From positions 1 through 64,000 of the forward strand of contig PFXG01000011.1 of the NCBI GenBank assembly GCA_002791545.1: DNA of 64,000 nt. Reading direction: 5' to 3'. A program made the translations under genes and the position numbers. The DNA is from Zetaproteobacteria bacterium CG_4_9_14_3_um_filter_49_83. GTDB lineage: Bacteria > Pseudomonadota > Zetaproteobacteria > Mariprofundales > Mariprofundaceae. The notes under the pieces are model-generated. The model searched no databases, was not told where the DNA came from, and saw nothing but the letters and a program-made list of their open reading frames with translations. Within the stretch, counting starts at the first letter, position 1, and the number at the start of each line of letters is the position of its first letter. Of the stretch, positions 33,523-42,792 are shown one piece after another.

Positions 33523-34411
33523 TTACCACTTCAAATGTAAGATAGAAACTGACTCGATCCAGACCCCAGGAACCTGGCAGCGGCCTGAAAGGAGCGGCCG
33601 CATGGATAGCCTGAACTGCACTCTCATTGATTTGAGCAACCGGACTGGGCCTCAGTATTTCGACGCCGCCCAACTCACCATTATGTTCAATCGTAATACG
33701 CATCATCGATCTGCGCTGGCTATCCGTGTACTTCTGGTAATCGGCTTCGCCCGGCCGCCACTGCTCCTCCAGAGCCTGCACCAGTGCATGAGCATACGGC
33801 GCATACTTGGCTTCACGCGTATTAATCGGAACATCGGCTTCTTTCGAAAGCATCTGTTTCAAACGCCTTTCCCGTTCAAAGTCGCGCGATAGCTGTGACA
33901 ATGCCATACTGGAAGGCATAAGATTAGCCAGCGGAATAACCTTTTCCGGCACTGAAGATTTCTCGACCTTTTGGTTCTTCAGCTTTGATGGCTGATCATT
34001 CACTTCACCATCCTGGGCTGAGCCTTTTTTGGTGAGCGTTTTCATTCGCTTGTCCTCACTCTTGGCAAGTGCCTTGGAGGGAGCGGGTTTCTTGGGTTCA
34101 GGGGTCGGTTCTTTAGTGTTGTTCTTACTGACTGCCGGAGCCTTGGCGACGCGGGTTGTATCATCTTTAGCCTGCTGCGAACTTCCCTGTGCACTTTTAT
34201 TAGCAATGGTTTTTGCATCACGTGGAGGTTTTTTCGTCTTCGCTGCTTGCTCAGGATCCAGCAATACCACATCCATCACCTGCGGCGGCTGCTTTTGAGC
34301 CAGCGCTTTTTCCGGATGAGCAAAATCAATCAGCGTATACAAAAGCACATGTATCACTACCGACAGCAGCAATGACAAGACGAATCGTTTCTGTTGTGAA
34401 TTGATTTGCAA
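33494..34411 (-). CDS. TonB-like protein with C-terminal TonB domain
   Basis: The 305 residues have an N-terminal helix (~10-28) with the conserved histidine of TonB/TolA helices (VVIHVLLY). A long Lys/Pro/Ala-rich periplasmic spacer (to ~170) and a C-terminal TonB domain (EEQWRPGEADYQKY near 215, NGELGGVEILRPSPVAQINESAVQAIHAAAPFRPLPG) follow. Such proteins pass proton-motive force to outer-membrane receptors or act as TolA. No exbBD or tolQR lies beside it. Confidence 0.8.
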   Translation of the reverse strand: MQINSQQKRFVLSLLLSVVIHVLLYTLIDFAHPEKALAQKQPPQVMDVVLLDPEQAAKTKKPPRDAKTIANKSAQGSSQQAKDDTTRVAKAPAVSKNNTKEPTPEPKKPAPSKALAKSEDKRMKTLTKKGSAQDGEVNDQPSKLKNQKVEKSSVPEKVIPLANLMPSSMALSQLSRDFERERRLKQMLSKEADVPINTREAKYAPYAHALVQALEEQWRPGEADYQKYTDSQRRSMMRITIEHNGELGGVEILRPSPVAQINESAVQAIHAAAPFRPLPGSWGLDRVSFYLTFEVVNDRFVFRTM

Positions 34412-34420
34412 TATAATTTC

Positions 34421-34984
34421 CTAGACCTGTTCAACTAAGGTATGTTGTTTCATGCGCCAGAGCATGTATGTCGCAAGTGAACCATTCAACCAGCCAGTAA
34501 CACAAGATAAAAGTAATAATGGCGGCAGCAGATAATACAATGCCAATTGGTGTATGAATAGCATCTCCACAACAAAAAACTGCGCCACCATATGAGCAAG
34601 CGCACCCACCAAACTAATTCCAGCCAAACCAACACCCGGTACAAACCTCCAAAACAGCAACATAACAGCAGCTGCAAATACAGAGCCGGACAGTGAAATA
34701 ATAAATGTTGGGGTCAACAGCGTTCCAATAAAAAAGGAGCCCACCACAACACGCCCGACAGCCAGCGAAAAAGCTGCCCGGGGCCCCAACAATTCAAGCG
34801 TAAGCAGCGTCATAATATTGGCCAGGCCCGGTTTAAACCAGGGGCCCAAGCCCGGCAAAGCCGCTTCAAACACATGTAACCCTGTCGCCAACAGTAACAA
34901 ACCTACCCAGACTGCCTTCCGTTCAATAGAGGCCAGCGAAGGCCTCTGCGGCATATGATCAGCTCCCACCGGTTGACTGCTCAC
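34421..34984 (-). CDS. Gx transporter family membrane protein
   Basis: The 187-residue protein has five or more helices. The segment GLGPWFKPGLANIMTLLTLELLGPRAAFSLAVGRVVVGSFFIGTLLTPTFIISLSGS is characteristic of the Gx (ECF-type S-like) family, once labelled heptaprenyl diphosphate synthase component I. It overlaps the NusG-II protein by 4 bp; that pair is common and often linked to ApbE/Rnf-type flavin systems, none of which is seen here. Confidence 0.7.
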   Translation of the reverse strand: MSSQPVGADHMPQRPSLASIERKAVWVGLLLLATGLHVFEAALPGLGPWFKPGLANIMTLLTLELLGPRAAFSLAVGRVVVGSFFIGTLLTPTFIISLSGSVFAAAVMLLFWRFVPGVGLAGISLVGALAHMVAQFFVVEMLFIHQLALYYLLPPLLLLSCVTGWLNGSLATYMLWRMKQHTLVEQV

Positions 34985-35409
34985 TCAACCACCGCATCAA
35001 AACTATCATGACCCGCACCCAGAATAGTTACAAGAATATGGTTTGGTATGCAGGCGATCACATCTCCTACATGGTGATGTACGCCAGAGCGCACACAATG
35101 TTTTGAAGTGCATGACGAATGGACAACGCGCACACCTTCCTTGTCTATCACTATCTCTGATTCTCCTTCGCTCCCTTTGGCGATGTAGTGAATCGGTTGA
35201 TCAGGATTCAAGGGGTATTTAGCCAGCAGTTCATCATCATGATAAACAAATACCATGGGGGTATGGCCGGAAAGATTCTGATATAACCACTGCCACGCAA
35301 CGATAATGGTCAGAACAGCCAGAACCAGCAACACGCGATCAACCAGTGTTCCTTTGAACCAATAGCTCAAGGATGGCGCTTGCCTGATATCATCTGCTTC
35401 TTCGATCAT
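34981..35409 (-). CDS. NusG domain II-containing membrane protein
   Basis: One helix (residues ~25-43 from this start) precedes a NusG-II-type beta domain with EIVIDKEGVRVVHSSCTSKHCVRSGVHHHVGDVIACIPNHILV, the cysteine-containing signature of the family. The start at 35409 (MIEEADDI) is preferred over 35487. It overlaps the Gx gene by 4 bp. The cysteines and histidines may bind a metal or redox group. Confidence 0.75.
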   Translation of the reverse strand: MIEEADDIRQAPSLSYWFKGTLVDRVLLVLAVLTIIVAWQWLYQNLSGHTPMVFVYHDDELLAKYPLNPDQPIHYIAKGSEGESEIVIDKEGVRVVHSSCTSKHCVRSGVHHHVGDVIACIPNHILVTILGAGHDSFDAVVE

Positions 35410-35507
35410 CGGCCAAGTGTAAACATCTGCAAGATAGGAGGCGATGAACAATATTAATGCGTCGGCCGGGCAAGCTTGGCCAGACAAATGTCAATCGCTA
35501 AGCTTGT

Positions 35508-36650
35508 TTATCCGTTACACGCATTTTCAAATGCAGCAGCCGCCTGTTGCCATTGTTGCTGATCACGATACCACTGACCACGAGTCTGCCAGAATTCAGC
35601 CCGTGGATGCTCAGCCAGCAAGCTCGCCATGGTTTCTTCAGCCAGACCTTCCAAACCGGCCTGATGTGCCAACTGTGCTCTGAGCCATTGCAATGCAGGT
35701 GTACCAGCGCCAGCCTTTTCAACACGTTTAAACACAGACAGGGCATCTGCCTTCATGTATTCAAATGCGGCTTTAGCGACCAGCATATCATCATGCGCAT
35801 TCAGGTGATCAAGCCACAGCTGAATAACAGCCAAATCTCCGTCCGTTTGTTGTTTGTAATAGCCGACAGCCAACACAACATCCGTCTGATGCGGCATTAA
35901 TCGAAGTGCCTTGCGATAATATTCTCCGGCCTGCTTGCCAGCCTTTTCAGCGATATGAATCCACGCCGTAGCCAATAATGGTTTAACCGAAGTCGCAGAA
36001 CGGAAACCCCGCTTCCAGATACGTTCCAGAGAAACCGCCGCCTGATTCCAATCTTCTTCCTCGACAGCCATTTCAGCCTCGCGAATCTGGGCTAACGGAG
36101 AGTCGGGAAATTCTCGTAACCACGACTGCAACAAGACCTTCCGGTTTTTAATGTCCAGCGCCGGCTTATGCATAAGATCAGTTCCTATGCGAGCTTTTAA
36201 AGCCACATGCAGTCCATCTTCACCCTCGATCATCTCAGGATTAAACGACTCCTTGTCTGATATAAGCGTCAACAAAGGATGCGACCAGTCAGGCAACAGG
36301 GATTTTCCCTTGCCCAGATTGCGCTTACCATGATCACCCTGCATATTGATACATTCGGCAATACCCAGCTTCAGGCGTTCTTCGCGGCGTTTGCGTCCAC
36401 CCAGCTTTAATGTTTGCCATATATAACCCGGCCCGGCAATCAGTGCGGTAAATACACGACTAGCCAACCAGAAGACAAACAGAAGACATATCAAAGCTCC
36501 AACAAAAGCCCCTTGTTTCGCCTCAAACTGCCAACCGAAAGCTTCAACCCGCATGACCTGACCGGCCACATCCGGAAACAGACTGAATGCCACCAAAAGA
36601 GCCAAAACCAGAATAAATAGCACAAATAATCTCATCATTGCCTCACCCAA
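35508..36650 (-). CDS. hemY: HemY-type TPR protein
   Basis: HemY of proteobacteria is an inner-membrane TPR protein linked to heme synthesis; its biochemical role is not settled. The 380 residues have two N-terminal helices (~6-25 and 48-68), then helical TPR repeats (for example AAVSLERIWKRGF and GEYYRKALRLMP). The order hemD-hemB-hemX-hemY on this strand supports the call. The short helical stretch at the C-terminus runs to the stop at 35508. Confidence 0.82.
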   Translation of the reverse strand: MGEAMMRLFVLFILVLALLVAFSLFPDVAGQVMRVEAFGWQFEAKQGAFVGALICLLFVFWLASRVFTALIAGPGYIWQTLKLGGRKRREERLKLGIAECINMQGDHGKRNLGKGKSLLPDWSHPLLTLISDKESFNPEMIEGEDGLHVALKARIGTDLMHKPALDIKNRKVLLQSWLREFPDSPLAQIREAEMAVEEEDWNQAAVSLERIWKRGFRSATSVKPLLATAWIHIAEKAGKQAGEYYRKALRLMPHQTDVVLAVGYYKQQTDGDLAVIQLWLDHLNAHDDMLVAKAAFEYMKADALSVFKRVEKAGAGTPALQWLRAQLAHQAGLEGLAEETMASLLAEHPRAEFWQTRGQWYRDQQQWQQAAAAFENACNG

Positions 36651-37654
36651 CCTTCAGCCGACTGTCGCAATGTATTGATGTCCTGAATTAGAGAACTGAA
36701 TGATTCCGGCAGCCCCACTTCCGGACTCGGCTCACCGGCAGGCATTTGCTGTGCCAAAAACAATTGCAATCTGGCTCTGAGCTGTAGCCATTCAGAATCA
36801 TCCGGCCACTGCTCAGTTGCCAGCGACTGGCGAACCTGCAGCAAACTTTGACGCAAGAACTCCAACTCCTTTTGTTGGCCGCTCAAGGCCGGAGCCAGTT
36901 GAAATTGATTTGCGATCCAGCCCAGCCAACTGTTATCAAAATCGGGCACTACATTGCGACGTTCAGGAACTTTTAATTGTGAGGAAAGATCCAGCAGCCG
37001 CTGCTGCCATTGCAGCGAACGATCCAGCGCTGACTTGGCAAGTTTTTGCATGGCTTCAGACTCTGCCCGCTCATCCTCTGTTAATGATGGAAATAAAGAA
37101 ATTTCCTGCCAGGCAAGTTGTACTTGAGGCAAGCGATAAGTCGGGTTACTTATCCAGCTTAATTGCTCGCGCAGCTGTAATGTTTCCAGATTCAGGCGCA
37201 ATTGCTGTAAACTCTGCTGCATCTGATTCAGCGAACCGATTTCACTACTTAAGCCATGCACAGCATCTATGAGTTGCGTGATACTTTGCTTGTCCTGATC
37301 TGAAATAAGTGGCTCAGAGGCCACCTCCTTTACGTTCTCTATAGCTACAGGTTCAGTTACAGGTTCAACAACCGGTTCAACAACAGGCTGAACGATAGTT
37401 TGCACAACGGGTTGTACGATATTCAAACGCGTCAGATATTCGGGAGCCCGGATGGAGGTATACTGAACCAGCCCCAGGCTTATCAGCATACCCATGATCA
37501 AGCCGCTAAAAAATGCTGGCCAACGCTTCTTTTGCGGCGGCTGCTTTTTTATTTCCGTTTCATCGACGACCGCAAAAAGCGGATCATCAGAATCGCCAAC
37601 TATCTCTTCCAGATCATCCACATCGTTCGAAGATTTCTTCGATTGTTCATTCAT
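36635..37654 (-). CDS. hemX: HemX-like membrane protein
   Basis: The 339-residue product has an acidic N-terminus, one helix (~45-65), a Pro/Val-rich repeat stretch (TIVQPVVEPVVEPVTEPV) and a long helical, coiled-coil region rich in Gln and Leu. That matches the HemX family that lies between hemD and hemY in many proteobacteria. ATG at 37654 overlaps the hemB stop in an ATGA, which decides the start. Confidence 0.75.
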   Translation of the reverse strand: MNEQSKKSSNDVDDLEEIVGDSDDPLFAVVDETEIKKQPPQKKRWPAFFSGLIMGMLISLGLVQYTSIRAPEYLTRLNIVQPVVQTIVQPVVEPVVEPVTEPVAIENVKEVASEPLISDQDKQSITQLIDAVHGLSSEIGSLNQMQQSLQQLRLNLETLQLREQLSWISNPTYRLPQVQLAWQEISLFPSLTEDERAESEAMQKLAKSALDRSLQWQQRLLDLSSQLKVPERRNVVPDFDNSWLGWIANQFQLAPALSGQQKELEFLRQSLLQVRQSLATEQWPDDSEWLQLRARLQLFLAQQMPAGEPSPEVGLPESFSSLIQDINTLRQSAEGWVRQ

Positions 37655-38640
37655 CTGCGATCTTCCCTCAACCAACGCGCCACATCCTTGGCATGATACG
37701 ATAAAATCATATCTGCGCCGGCTCGCTTAAAGCCCAGCATGGTTTCCAGCACAACCCTGCGCTCATCAATCCAGCCTTTCTCAGCTGCTGCTTTCACCAT
37801 GGCATATTCACCGGATACATTATAAACCGCCATCGGCAACATGGTTGCATCTTTAACCTCACGGATAATATCCATATAGGCCAGCGCCGGTTTAACCATC
37901 AAAATATCCGCGCCCTGCTCAGCATCGAGCTTGGCTTCGAGAATGGCTTCACGACGATTCGCCGGATCCATCTGGTAAGTCGCACGATCACCAAAACTGG
38001 GCGTGGAATCGGCGGCATCTCTGAATGGACCGAAGTATCCGGAAGCATATTTAACCGCATAAGACATAATCGGGATATTCGTGAAACCTTCGGCATCCAG
38101 CGCCATTCGGATTGCTGCAATCGTCCCATCCATCATACCTGAGGGCGCAATGACATCGATTCCAGCCCGTGCATAAGAAACAGCCTCTTTTTGCAAATTC
38201 AACAGCGTTGCATCGTTATCCACATCTTCGCCATGCAATACACCGCAATGTCCGTGGTTGGTGTATTCACAAAAACACGTGTCGGCAATCGCCAACAATT
38301 CAGGACAAGCTGCTTTAGCTGCGCGAATTGCCCGTTGCACAATGCCCTGATCATCCCAACCTGAGGAACCAATCGCGTCTTTTTCTGCCGGAATACCAAA
38401 AAATATAATCCCCGGAATACCCAGCTCAGCCACCTCATTGGCACACTGATCAACCTGACTCAAAGGAATCCGCGACACGCCCGGCATACTTGCCACCGCC
38501 ACAGCCTCAGTAATCGTCTCATCGACAAAAACCGGATAAATAAAATCTGCCGTCGACAATGTTGTCTCACGAACCAGACTCCGAATGCCTGCACCACTTC
38601 GTAAACGTCTGGGTCGAACAACCAAATCAGGTAATGTCAT
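37651..38640 (-). CDS. hemB: Delta-aminolevulinic acid dehydratase (porphobilinogen synthase)
   Basis: HemB condenses two 5-aminolevulinate molecules to porphobilinogen. The 329 residues carry the zinc-type active site CFCEYTNHGHC near residue 122, the Schiff-base lysine regions (YAVKYASGYFGPFRDA near 195 and ILMVKPALAYMDII near 248) and the usual length. Three cysteines indicate a Zn-dependent rather than Mg-only type. It overlaps hemD by 4 bp and hemX by ATGA. Confidence 0.96.
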   Translation of the reverse strand: MTLPDLVVRPRRLRSGAGIRSLVRETTLSTADFIYPVFVDETITEAVAVASMPGVSRIPLSQVDQCANEVAELGIPGIIFFGIPAEKDAIGSSGWDDQGIVQRAIRAAKAACPELLAIADTCFCEYTNHGHCGVLHGEDVDNDATLLNLQKEAVSYARAGIDVIAPSGMMDGTIAAIRMALDAEGFTNIPIMSYAVKYASGYFGPFRDAADSTPSFGDRATYQMDPANRREAILEAKLDAEQGADILMVKPALAYMDIIREVKDATMLPMAVYNVSGEYAMVKAAAEKGWIDERRVVLETMLGFKRAGADMILSYHAKDVARWLREDRR

Positions 38641-39422
38641 CTCTGAGCCTCCAAATTTAAATATATCTGTAATGCATCAAGCATACCGTGAAAACTTGTC
38701 TCTTCAGCAATTACTCGCACATTCAACCCGATATCTCGGGCTGTGCAAGCGACTTGTTGACTGATAGCCACAAGAATCGGCCTGTTGGCCAGAGAAATAT
38801 TCGCCATGAGATGCAAATAATGTTCTGCCGTTTTCGGACTACCCAACAGTACGGCATCGACTTCATCCCTGGCTAGTGATCCCCGTACCTGCTTTAGCTG
38901 TACATCAGTATATTCAGGCAAGCGCATGCGATACACCTTAACCAGTTCGAAAGGCACTTGCTGCTCAAGAAAATATTGTTGCAAAGTATCCGCACCCTCT
39001 TCGGCGCGAAACATCAGGACGGATGCAGGCACCGGCAAAGCCCGATACGCGTCTACCAGACCCTGCTGGGATGCAGGCGCGGCGATAATAGCCGGTTCAA
39101 TCTGCAATGCTTGCAATGATCGTGCTGTTTTCTCACCGACCACGGCAATTCGCTTTGTTTCAAACAAAACCTGTAACGCTTGGCGACTTGACTCAGCCAA
39201 CACGTGTACCGAATTAACACTGGTTAATATGATGTCCGAAACGTTTTCGATTTTATGTAGCCCGTCGGTCACCCCATCAGACAACACTTCCTTCTCAAGA
39301 CAAGGAAAGGCAATCGGAATAGCGCCTCTCTGCACAAGCATGTTTGCCAAAGGGATATTTTGTTCGGCTGTGCGAGTCATCAGTACCCGACAGCCTGAAA
39401 GATTCTGTTCATCTGCTAACAT
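38637..39422 (-). CDS. hemD: Uroporphyrinogen-III synthase
   Basis: HemD cyclises hydroxymethylbilane with D-ring inversion. The 261 residues have the loose family pattern: LMTRTAEQNIPLANML near residue 14, ILTSVNSVHVLAE near 64, VVGEKTARSLQ near 93 and LLGSPKTAEHYL near 192. Sequence conservation in HemD is low, but hemB directly downstream with a 4-bp overlap confirms it. It is the first gene of an eight-gene run to mutY. hemC is not in the window. Confidence 0.9.
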   Translation of the reverse strand: MLADEQNLSGCRVLMTRTAEQNIPLANMLVQRGAIPIAFPCLEKEVLSDGVTDGLHKIENVSDIILTSVNSVHVLAESSRQALQVLFETKRIAVVGEKTARSLQALQIEPAIIAAPASQQGLVDAYRALPVPASVLMFRAEEGADTLQQYFLEQQVPFELVKVYRMRLPEYTDVQLKQVRGSLARDEVDAVLLGSPKTAEHYLHLMANISLANRPILVAISQQVACTARDIGLNVRVIAEETSFHGMLDALQIYLNLEAQR

Positions 39423-39468
39423 CCCTCAATGATGCGACGATTCACCATTGAAGCCAACCAAAAACAAA

Positions 39469-39494
39469 AAGCCACCTCCCGAAGGAGGTGGCTT
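39469..39494 (-). terminator. Terminator after the delta carbonic anhydrase gene
   Basis: AAGCCACCTCC/GGAGGTGGCTT (39469-39479 with 39484-39494) is an 11-bp stem with a CGAA tetraloop. On the minus strand a T-rich run follows (complement of the AAAACAAAAA at 39461-39470). Confidence 0.92.
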
Positions 39495-39523
39495 TGTCCC
39501 ACCCAATCATTTTTTTTTGAGTC

Positions 39524-40447
39524 TTATTTAATCTTGGACAACAGATCTTTGTTCTGCACAAGATTTCTTACGCCATGCCCGTGATCTTCCTTGAACTCAT
39601 TACCTTCACACCACTTACCAACGGAGTTGATGTCAACCTTGGCAACATTCGGGAACACTTCCCAGGAAACCTGGAACGGAGAACCCTTCTCGTTGTAGCC
39701 AGGCCCCGTAGTAGAACCGATGTAGTTCACTGGAGTACCAAGATCGGTCGGCATATTCACAGCCTGGAACTTGCCATTCTTTTCAGCCACCTTGGTCAGT
39801 TTACCGAAATCCAGAGCGTGTTTGTCGTTCACAACAACATAAACCTGAGCTTCAACTCGCAGCTGTGGGTTATTATCGACATCAGCTGCCAGACATGAAC
39901 CCAGAGTCGCACCCGGCTTGATGTCAGCGGTAGAATGGACGTAATGAACCTCAATAGTATCGCCAGGCATCAGAGTGCTGTGCAAGCTGTCGCAGATCTT
40001 GCCATGTATTGCCGCAGTCTCTTTTTCACTCAGGTCGATCACAGCCTTAAAACCGCTCTGATAGCCATCGCCACTGCCATTGCCATTGCCAGCATAGTCG
40101 GTGAACTGACCACCTTTATGCTCAGCATTCTTGTGGAAGTGGATGTTGCACAGGTTCATCTGAGTGTAATCAGGCGCCTGCGAAAAAACGATATCGTTGC
40201 TACCGTCTTTGGCATCGATATCGCGTGGAGCCTGTGGACCGAAGCCCTTACCCTTGGTGTTCTCCGCCAGTGCTTTGCGCTGTTCAGCGATCACTTCATC
40301 AGAGACAATCTCGTGACCTGCAGCATGTTCGCCATGTGCGCTCTTCTCGTGTGTGGTGCCATGAGTTTCGTGTTTTTCACCATATTCGTTTGCATATGCC
40401 GGTGTGGCTACCAGACATGCTGCAAGCAGAATCCATGTGTTTTTCAT
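39524..40447 (-). CDS. Delta-class carbonic anhydrase-like periplasmic protein
   Basis: A signal peptide (ending PAYAN near residue 20) is followed by a histidine-rich stretch (residues ~21-48, with about nine histidines) and a domain with MNLCNIHFHKNAEHKGGQF near residue 98. That domain matches delta-class (diatom TWCA1-type) carbonic anhydrases, whose zinc is held by histidines of a CxxHFH-like motif. The enzyme would interconvert bicarbonate and CO2 in the periplasm. The 307 residues fit, and the gene has its own terminator. The family call is from memory of the motif; a zinc-binding alternative is possible. Confidence 0.75.
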   Translation of the reverse strand: MKNTWILLAACLVATPAYANEYGEKHETHGTTHEKSAHGEHAAGHEIVSDEVIAEQRKALAENTKGKGFGPQAPRDIDAKDGSNDIVFSQAPDYTQMNLCNIHFHKNAEHKGGQFTDYAGNGNGSGDGYQSGFKAVIDLSEKETAAIHGKICDSLHSTLMPGDTIEVHYVHSTADIKPGATLGSCLAADVDNNPQLRVEAQVYVVVNDKHALDFGKLTKVAEKNGKFQAVNMPTDLGTPVNYIGSTTGPGYNEKGSPFQVSWEVFPNVAKVDINSVGKWCEGNEFKEDHGHGVRNLVQNKDLLSKIK

Positions 40448-40549
40448 TGCATTTCTCCCTCAAATTTTCATTAAAAAGCTATCAATTCATCTATTCGATA
40501 AGCGGCGCTAAAATTAGTTAGGCACCACTTTGAAGTAACGTGCGAATAT

Positions 40550-40559
40550 CCCCCCCCCC
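40550..40559 (+). repeat. Ten-C homopolymer between divergent genes
   Basis: An uninterrupted run of ten C lies about 53 bp before the argC start and about 103 bp before the carbonic anhydrase start. Such runs are prone to slippage. Located in a divergent promoter region, it could shift promoter spacing, though sequencing error is also common at such runs. Confidence 0.9.
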
Positions 40560-40611
40560 TTTTCAACAGTCAAACTTTGGACTTCTCTCTAAAACGTCCT
40601 AGGATCGGCAC

Positions 40612-41643
40612 ATGAAAATTAATGTCGCCATTCTGGGAGCCACAGGATACACCGGCTCTGAACTGATTCGCCTGATTGACGGGCATCCCCATTTTTCACT
40701 TTCTCATCTGGGAGCTCACTCTCAGGCGGGAAAAACTGCCGGAGAAGTGTTACCCGGCCTTGCTGCGCATGTCGCCAGGATGCCCTTACATGCATCAGAC
40801 ACGGTTATAGATGAAAGTGTTGAGCTTATTTTTACCGCATTGCCCCATGGCGCTGCTGCTGAAAGTGTCAAACAAGCTTTGGATGCCGGTAAACGTGTCG
40901 TCGATCTTTCGGCTGATTTCAGGCATAAAACTTCCGAAGTTTATCAGGATGCTTATCAGCAAACCCATCCCTACCCGCAACTGTTCGAGCAGGCTGTTTA
41001 CGGCTTGAGTGAATGGGCCGCCGATGACATTGCAAAGTCAAATCTCATTGCCAACCCCGGCTGTTACCCGACGTCCGTGCTGCTTCCACTGATTCCACTT
41101 TTACAATCAGGATTTATCGACACAGACCGGATCATTATTGACTCCAAATCCGGCACATCCGGCGCCGGAAGATCCGCTAAAACGAACTTGCTGTATTGCG
41201 AAATCAATGAGGGGCTGGCCGCCTACGGATTACCCAGACATCGACATGCATGGGAAATGGAAGAATGGGCTGAAGCTTTCAGCAGCAAAGCTGTAAACAT
41301 CAGGTTTGTTCCTCACATTATTCCGATGACCAGAGGTATGCTCAGCACCCTGCATCTGACTGGTTCCAATACGGATCAGTGGTGGAGTGCGCTTGAAAAC
41401 ACCTATCGCCATAAACCATTTGTACGGATTCTTGCAGAAGGTCAATTACCATCGACCAAACAGGTTGCCGGAAGTAATCGTTGCGATATCGGTATCAGTA
41501 TACTGGATGAACAGAATGCTGTGGTCGTCAGCTGTATTGATAACCTCCTCAAAGGTGCATCCGGTCAGGCTCTGCAAAATGCGAACTTGATGTTTAATTT
41601 TAATGAAACGTTAGGGCTGCCATGCCACGCGCAGTGGCCCTGA
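40612..41643 (+). CDS. argC: N-acetyl-gamma-glutamyl-phosphate reductase
   Basis: ArgC makes N-acetylglutamate semialdehyde in arginine synthesis with NADPH. The 343 residues have the NAD(P)-binding start VAILGATGYTGSELIRLI and the active-site cysteine motif ANPGCYPTSVLLPL near residue 148. The C-terminal IDNLLKGASGQALQNANLMF is the family end signature. It leads a plus-strand run with an unknown membrane protein, bactofilin, gamma carbonic anhydrase and Ppx. Confidence 0.96.
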   Translation: MKINVAILGATGYTGSELIRLIDGHPHFSLSHLGAHSQAGKTAGEVLPGLAAHVARMPLHASDTVIDESVELIFTALPHGAAAESVKQALDAGKRVVDLSADFRHKTSEVYQDAYQQTHPYPQLFEQAVYGLSEWAADDIAKSNLIANPGCYPTSVLLPLIPLLQSGFIDTDRIIIDSKSGTSGAGRSAKTNLLYCEINEGLAAYGLPRHRHAWEMEEWAEAFSSKAVNIRFVPHIIPMTRGMLSTLHLTGSNTDQWWSALENTYRHKPFVRILAEGQLPSTKQVAGSNRCDIGISILDEQNAVVVSCIDNLLKGASGQALQNANLMFNFNETLGLPCHAQWP

Positions 41644-41650
41644 TAGCTCC

Positions 41651-42382
41651 ATGTTTGCAAAAATAATATCCATCTTATTCAGACCAAGACATGTCATTAT
41701 CGCCGATGAGCTGCAAGCTTCAACAAGCAAACATCTACTGATTCGACCCTTCCTGCCACTGCTGCTGTTGATTGTCATCGGTGGCATGGGTGTCATGCTC
41801 GGCCTGATGTTCCAACAGCCTCAAAGTGCCATCGAATCAACCATCATCAACATGCCCGGAAACCCGAACCTCGATCGGTTGCAATCTCAATTAGCTGAAG
41901 CACGAGCAGATTTGGACATTAAAACGCATCAGGTTGTCGAACTCAACGTCATCATGCAGGAGCAACAAAAAAACCTGGCCCTGCTGCAATCAGAAAAACA
42001 TCAACTGGAAGGTATTCTGCTGATGCGTAAGAAAAAAGGATTAAACATCCTCGACGCTTCCCTGCAAAAAGAAACGCCGGAAAAGTTCAGTTTCTCGACC
42101 ATTCTGGTCAAAGGCGGCAGTTACCCGAGACATGTTGTGGGCAGTATTCAGTTCATCAGCATGAATAAGCAGGGTAATCCGCTTGCCCTGAAGTTCGAAG
42201 ATGGATCAGACAGATTGTCTTACCGGGTAGAATCACATACATTTTTGCATGGAACGCTTCTTTGGCCTCAGGCCAAGTCGGAAGCGGCTCAATATATAAC
42301 AAAGATTTATGCTGTTCTGATTGACTCGGAAGATCGGGAAATCGCACGCAAAAACTGTTCCATTAAGGAGGAACCCCTGTAA
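41651..42382 (+). CDS. Coiled-coil membrane protein (DUF6776-like)
   Basis: The 243 residues have one helix (~31-52), a coiled coil (~70-130, rich in Leu, Gln and Glu) and a C-terminal beta-type domain. It precedes the bactofilin gene and ends with its stop overlapping that gene's start by 1 bp. Proteins of this build next to bactofilins may help place or anchor them in the membrane; the DUF assignment is by analogy and uncertain. Confidence 0.6.
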   Translation: MFAKIISILFRPRHVIIADELQASTSKHLLIRPFLPLLLLIVIGGMGVMLGLMFQQPQSAIESTIINMPGNPNLDRLQSQLAEARADLDIKTHQVVELNVIMQEQQKNLALLQSEKHQLEGILLMRKKKGLNILDASLQKETPEKFSFSTILVKGGSYPRHVVGSIQFISMNKQGNPLALKFEDGSDRLSYRVESHTFLHGTLLWPQAKSEAAQYITKIYAVLIDSEDREIARKNCSIKEEPL

Positions 42383-42792
42383 TGTTCAATAAAAATAGCG
42401 CCCAAAGCTCTAAGGCACCCGATCCCCAGAAAATCGATACCCTGATTGGCGTTCACTCTGTATTCAAAGGTGAACTGGTTTTCGAAGGTGCAGTTCGCAT
42501 TGATGGCACATTTGAAGGCAATATCACCTCTGAAAAAGGTGGCCTGCTTATTGTCAGTGAAGAGGCCAAAGTTACAGGCGATGTTAAAGTTCCCAACCTT
42601 ATCCTGCATGGCACAATCCAGGGCAATGTACATTCCAGCAACAGTATAAAACTCGGCGACACAGGATGCCTTAATGGTGATCTGGCCTATAACATTCTGT
42701 CACTGGCTGAGGGCTCTTCGATTAATGGCCGTTGCGGACGAATTAATCCACCGGTTTCCAAACCTCAACCCGCCAAAAAAGAAACCGCATGA
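42382..42792 (+). CDS. Bactofilin family cytoskeletal protein
   Basis: Bactofilins polymerise at the inner membrane and organise cell shape or envelope enzymes. The 136 residues contain the right-handed beta-helix domain (TLIGVHSVFKGELVFEGAVRIDGTFEGNI from residue ~20 to ~115) with disordered ends. A AAGGAGG ribosome site within the preceding gene serves it. Overlaps of 1-4 bp on both sides show tight coupling. Confidence 0.92.
   Translation: MFNKNSAQSSKAPDPQKIDTLIGVHSVFKGELVFEGAVRIDGTFEGNITSEKGGLLIVSEEAKVTGDVKVPNLILHGTIQGNVHSSNSIKLGDTGCLNGDLAYNILSLAEGSSINGRCGRINPPVSKPQPAKKETA

Noticed and set aside
36817-37272. 151-codon plus-strand frame opposite hemX
   Set aside because: It is antisense to a gene fixed by an ATGA overlap with hemB and shows no protein family features.
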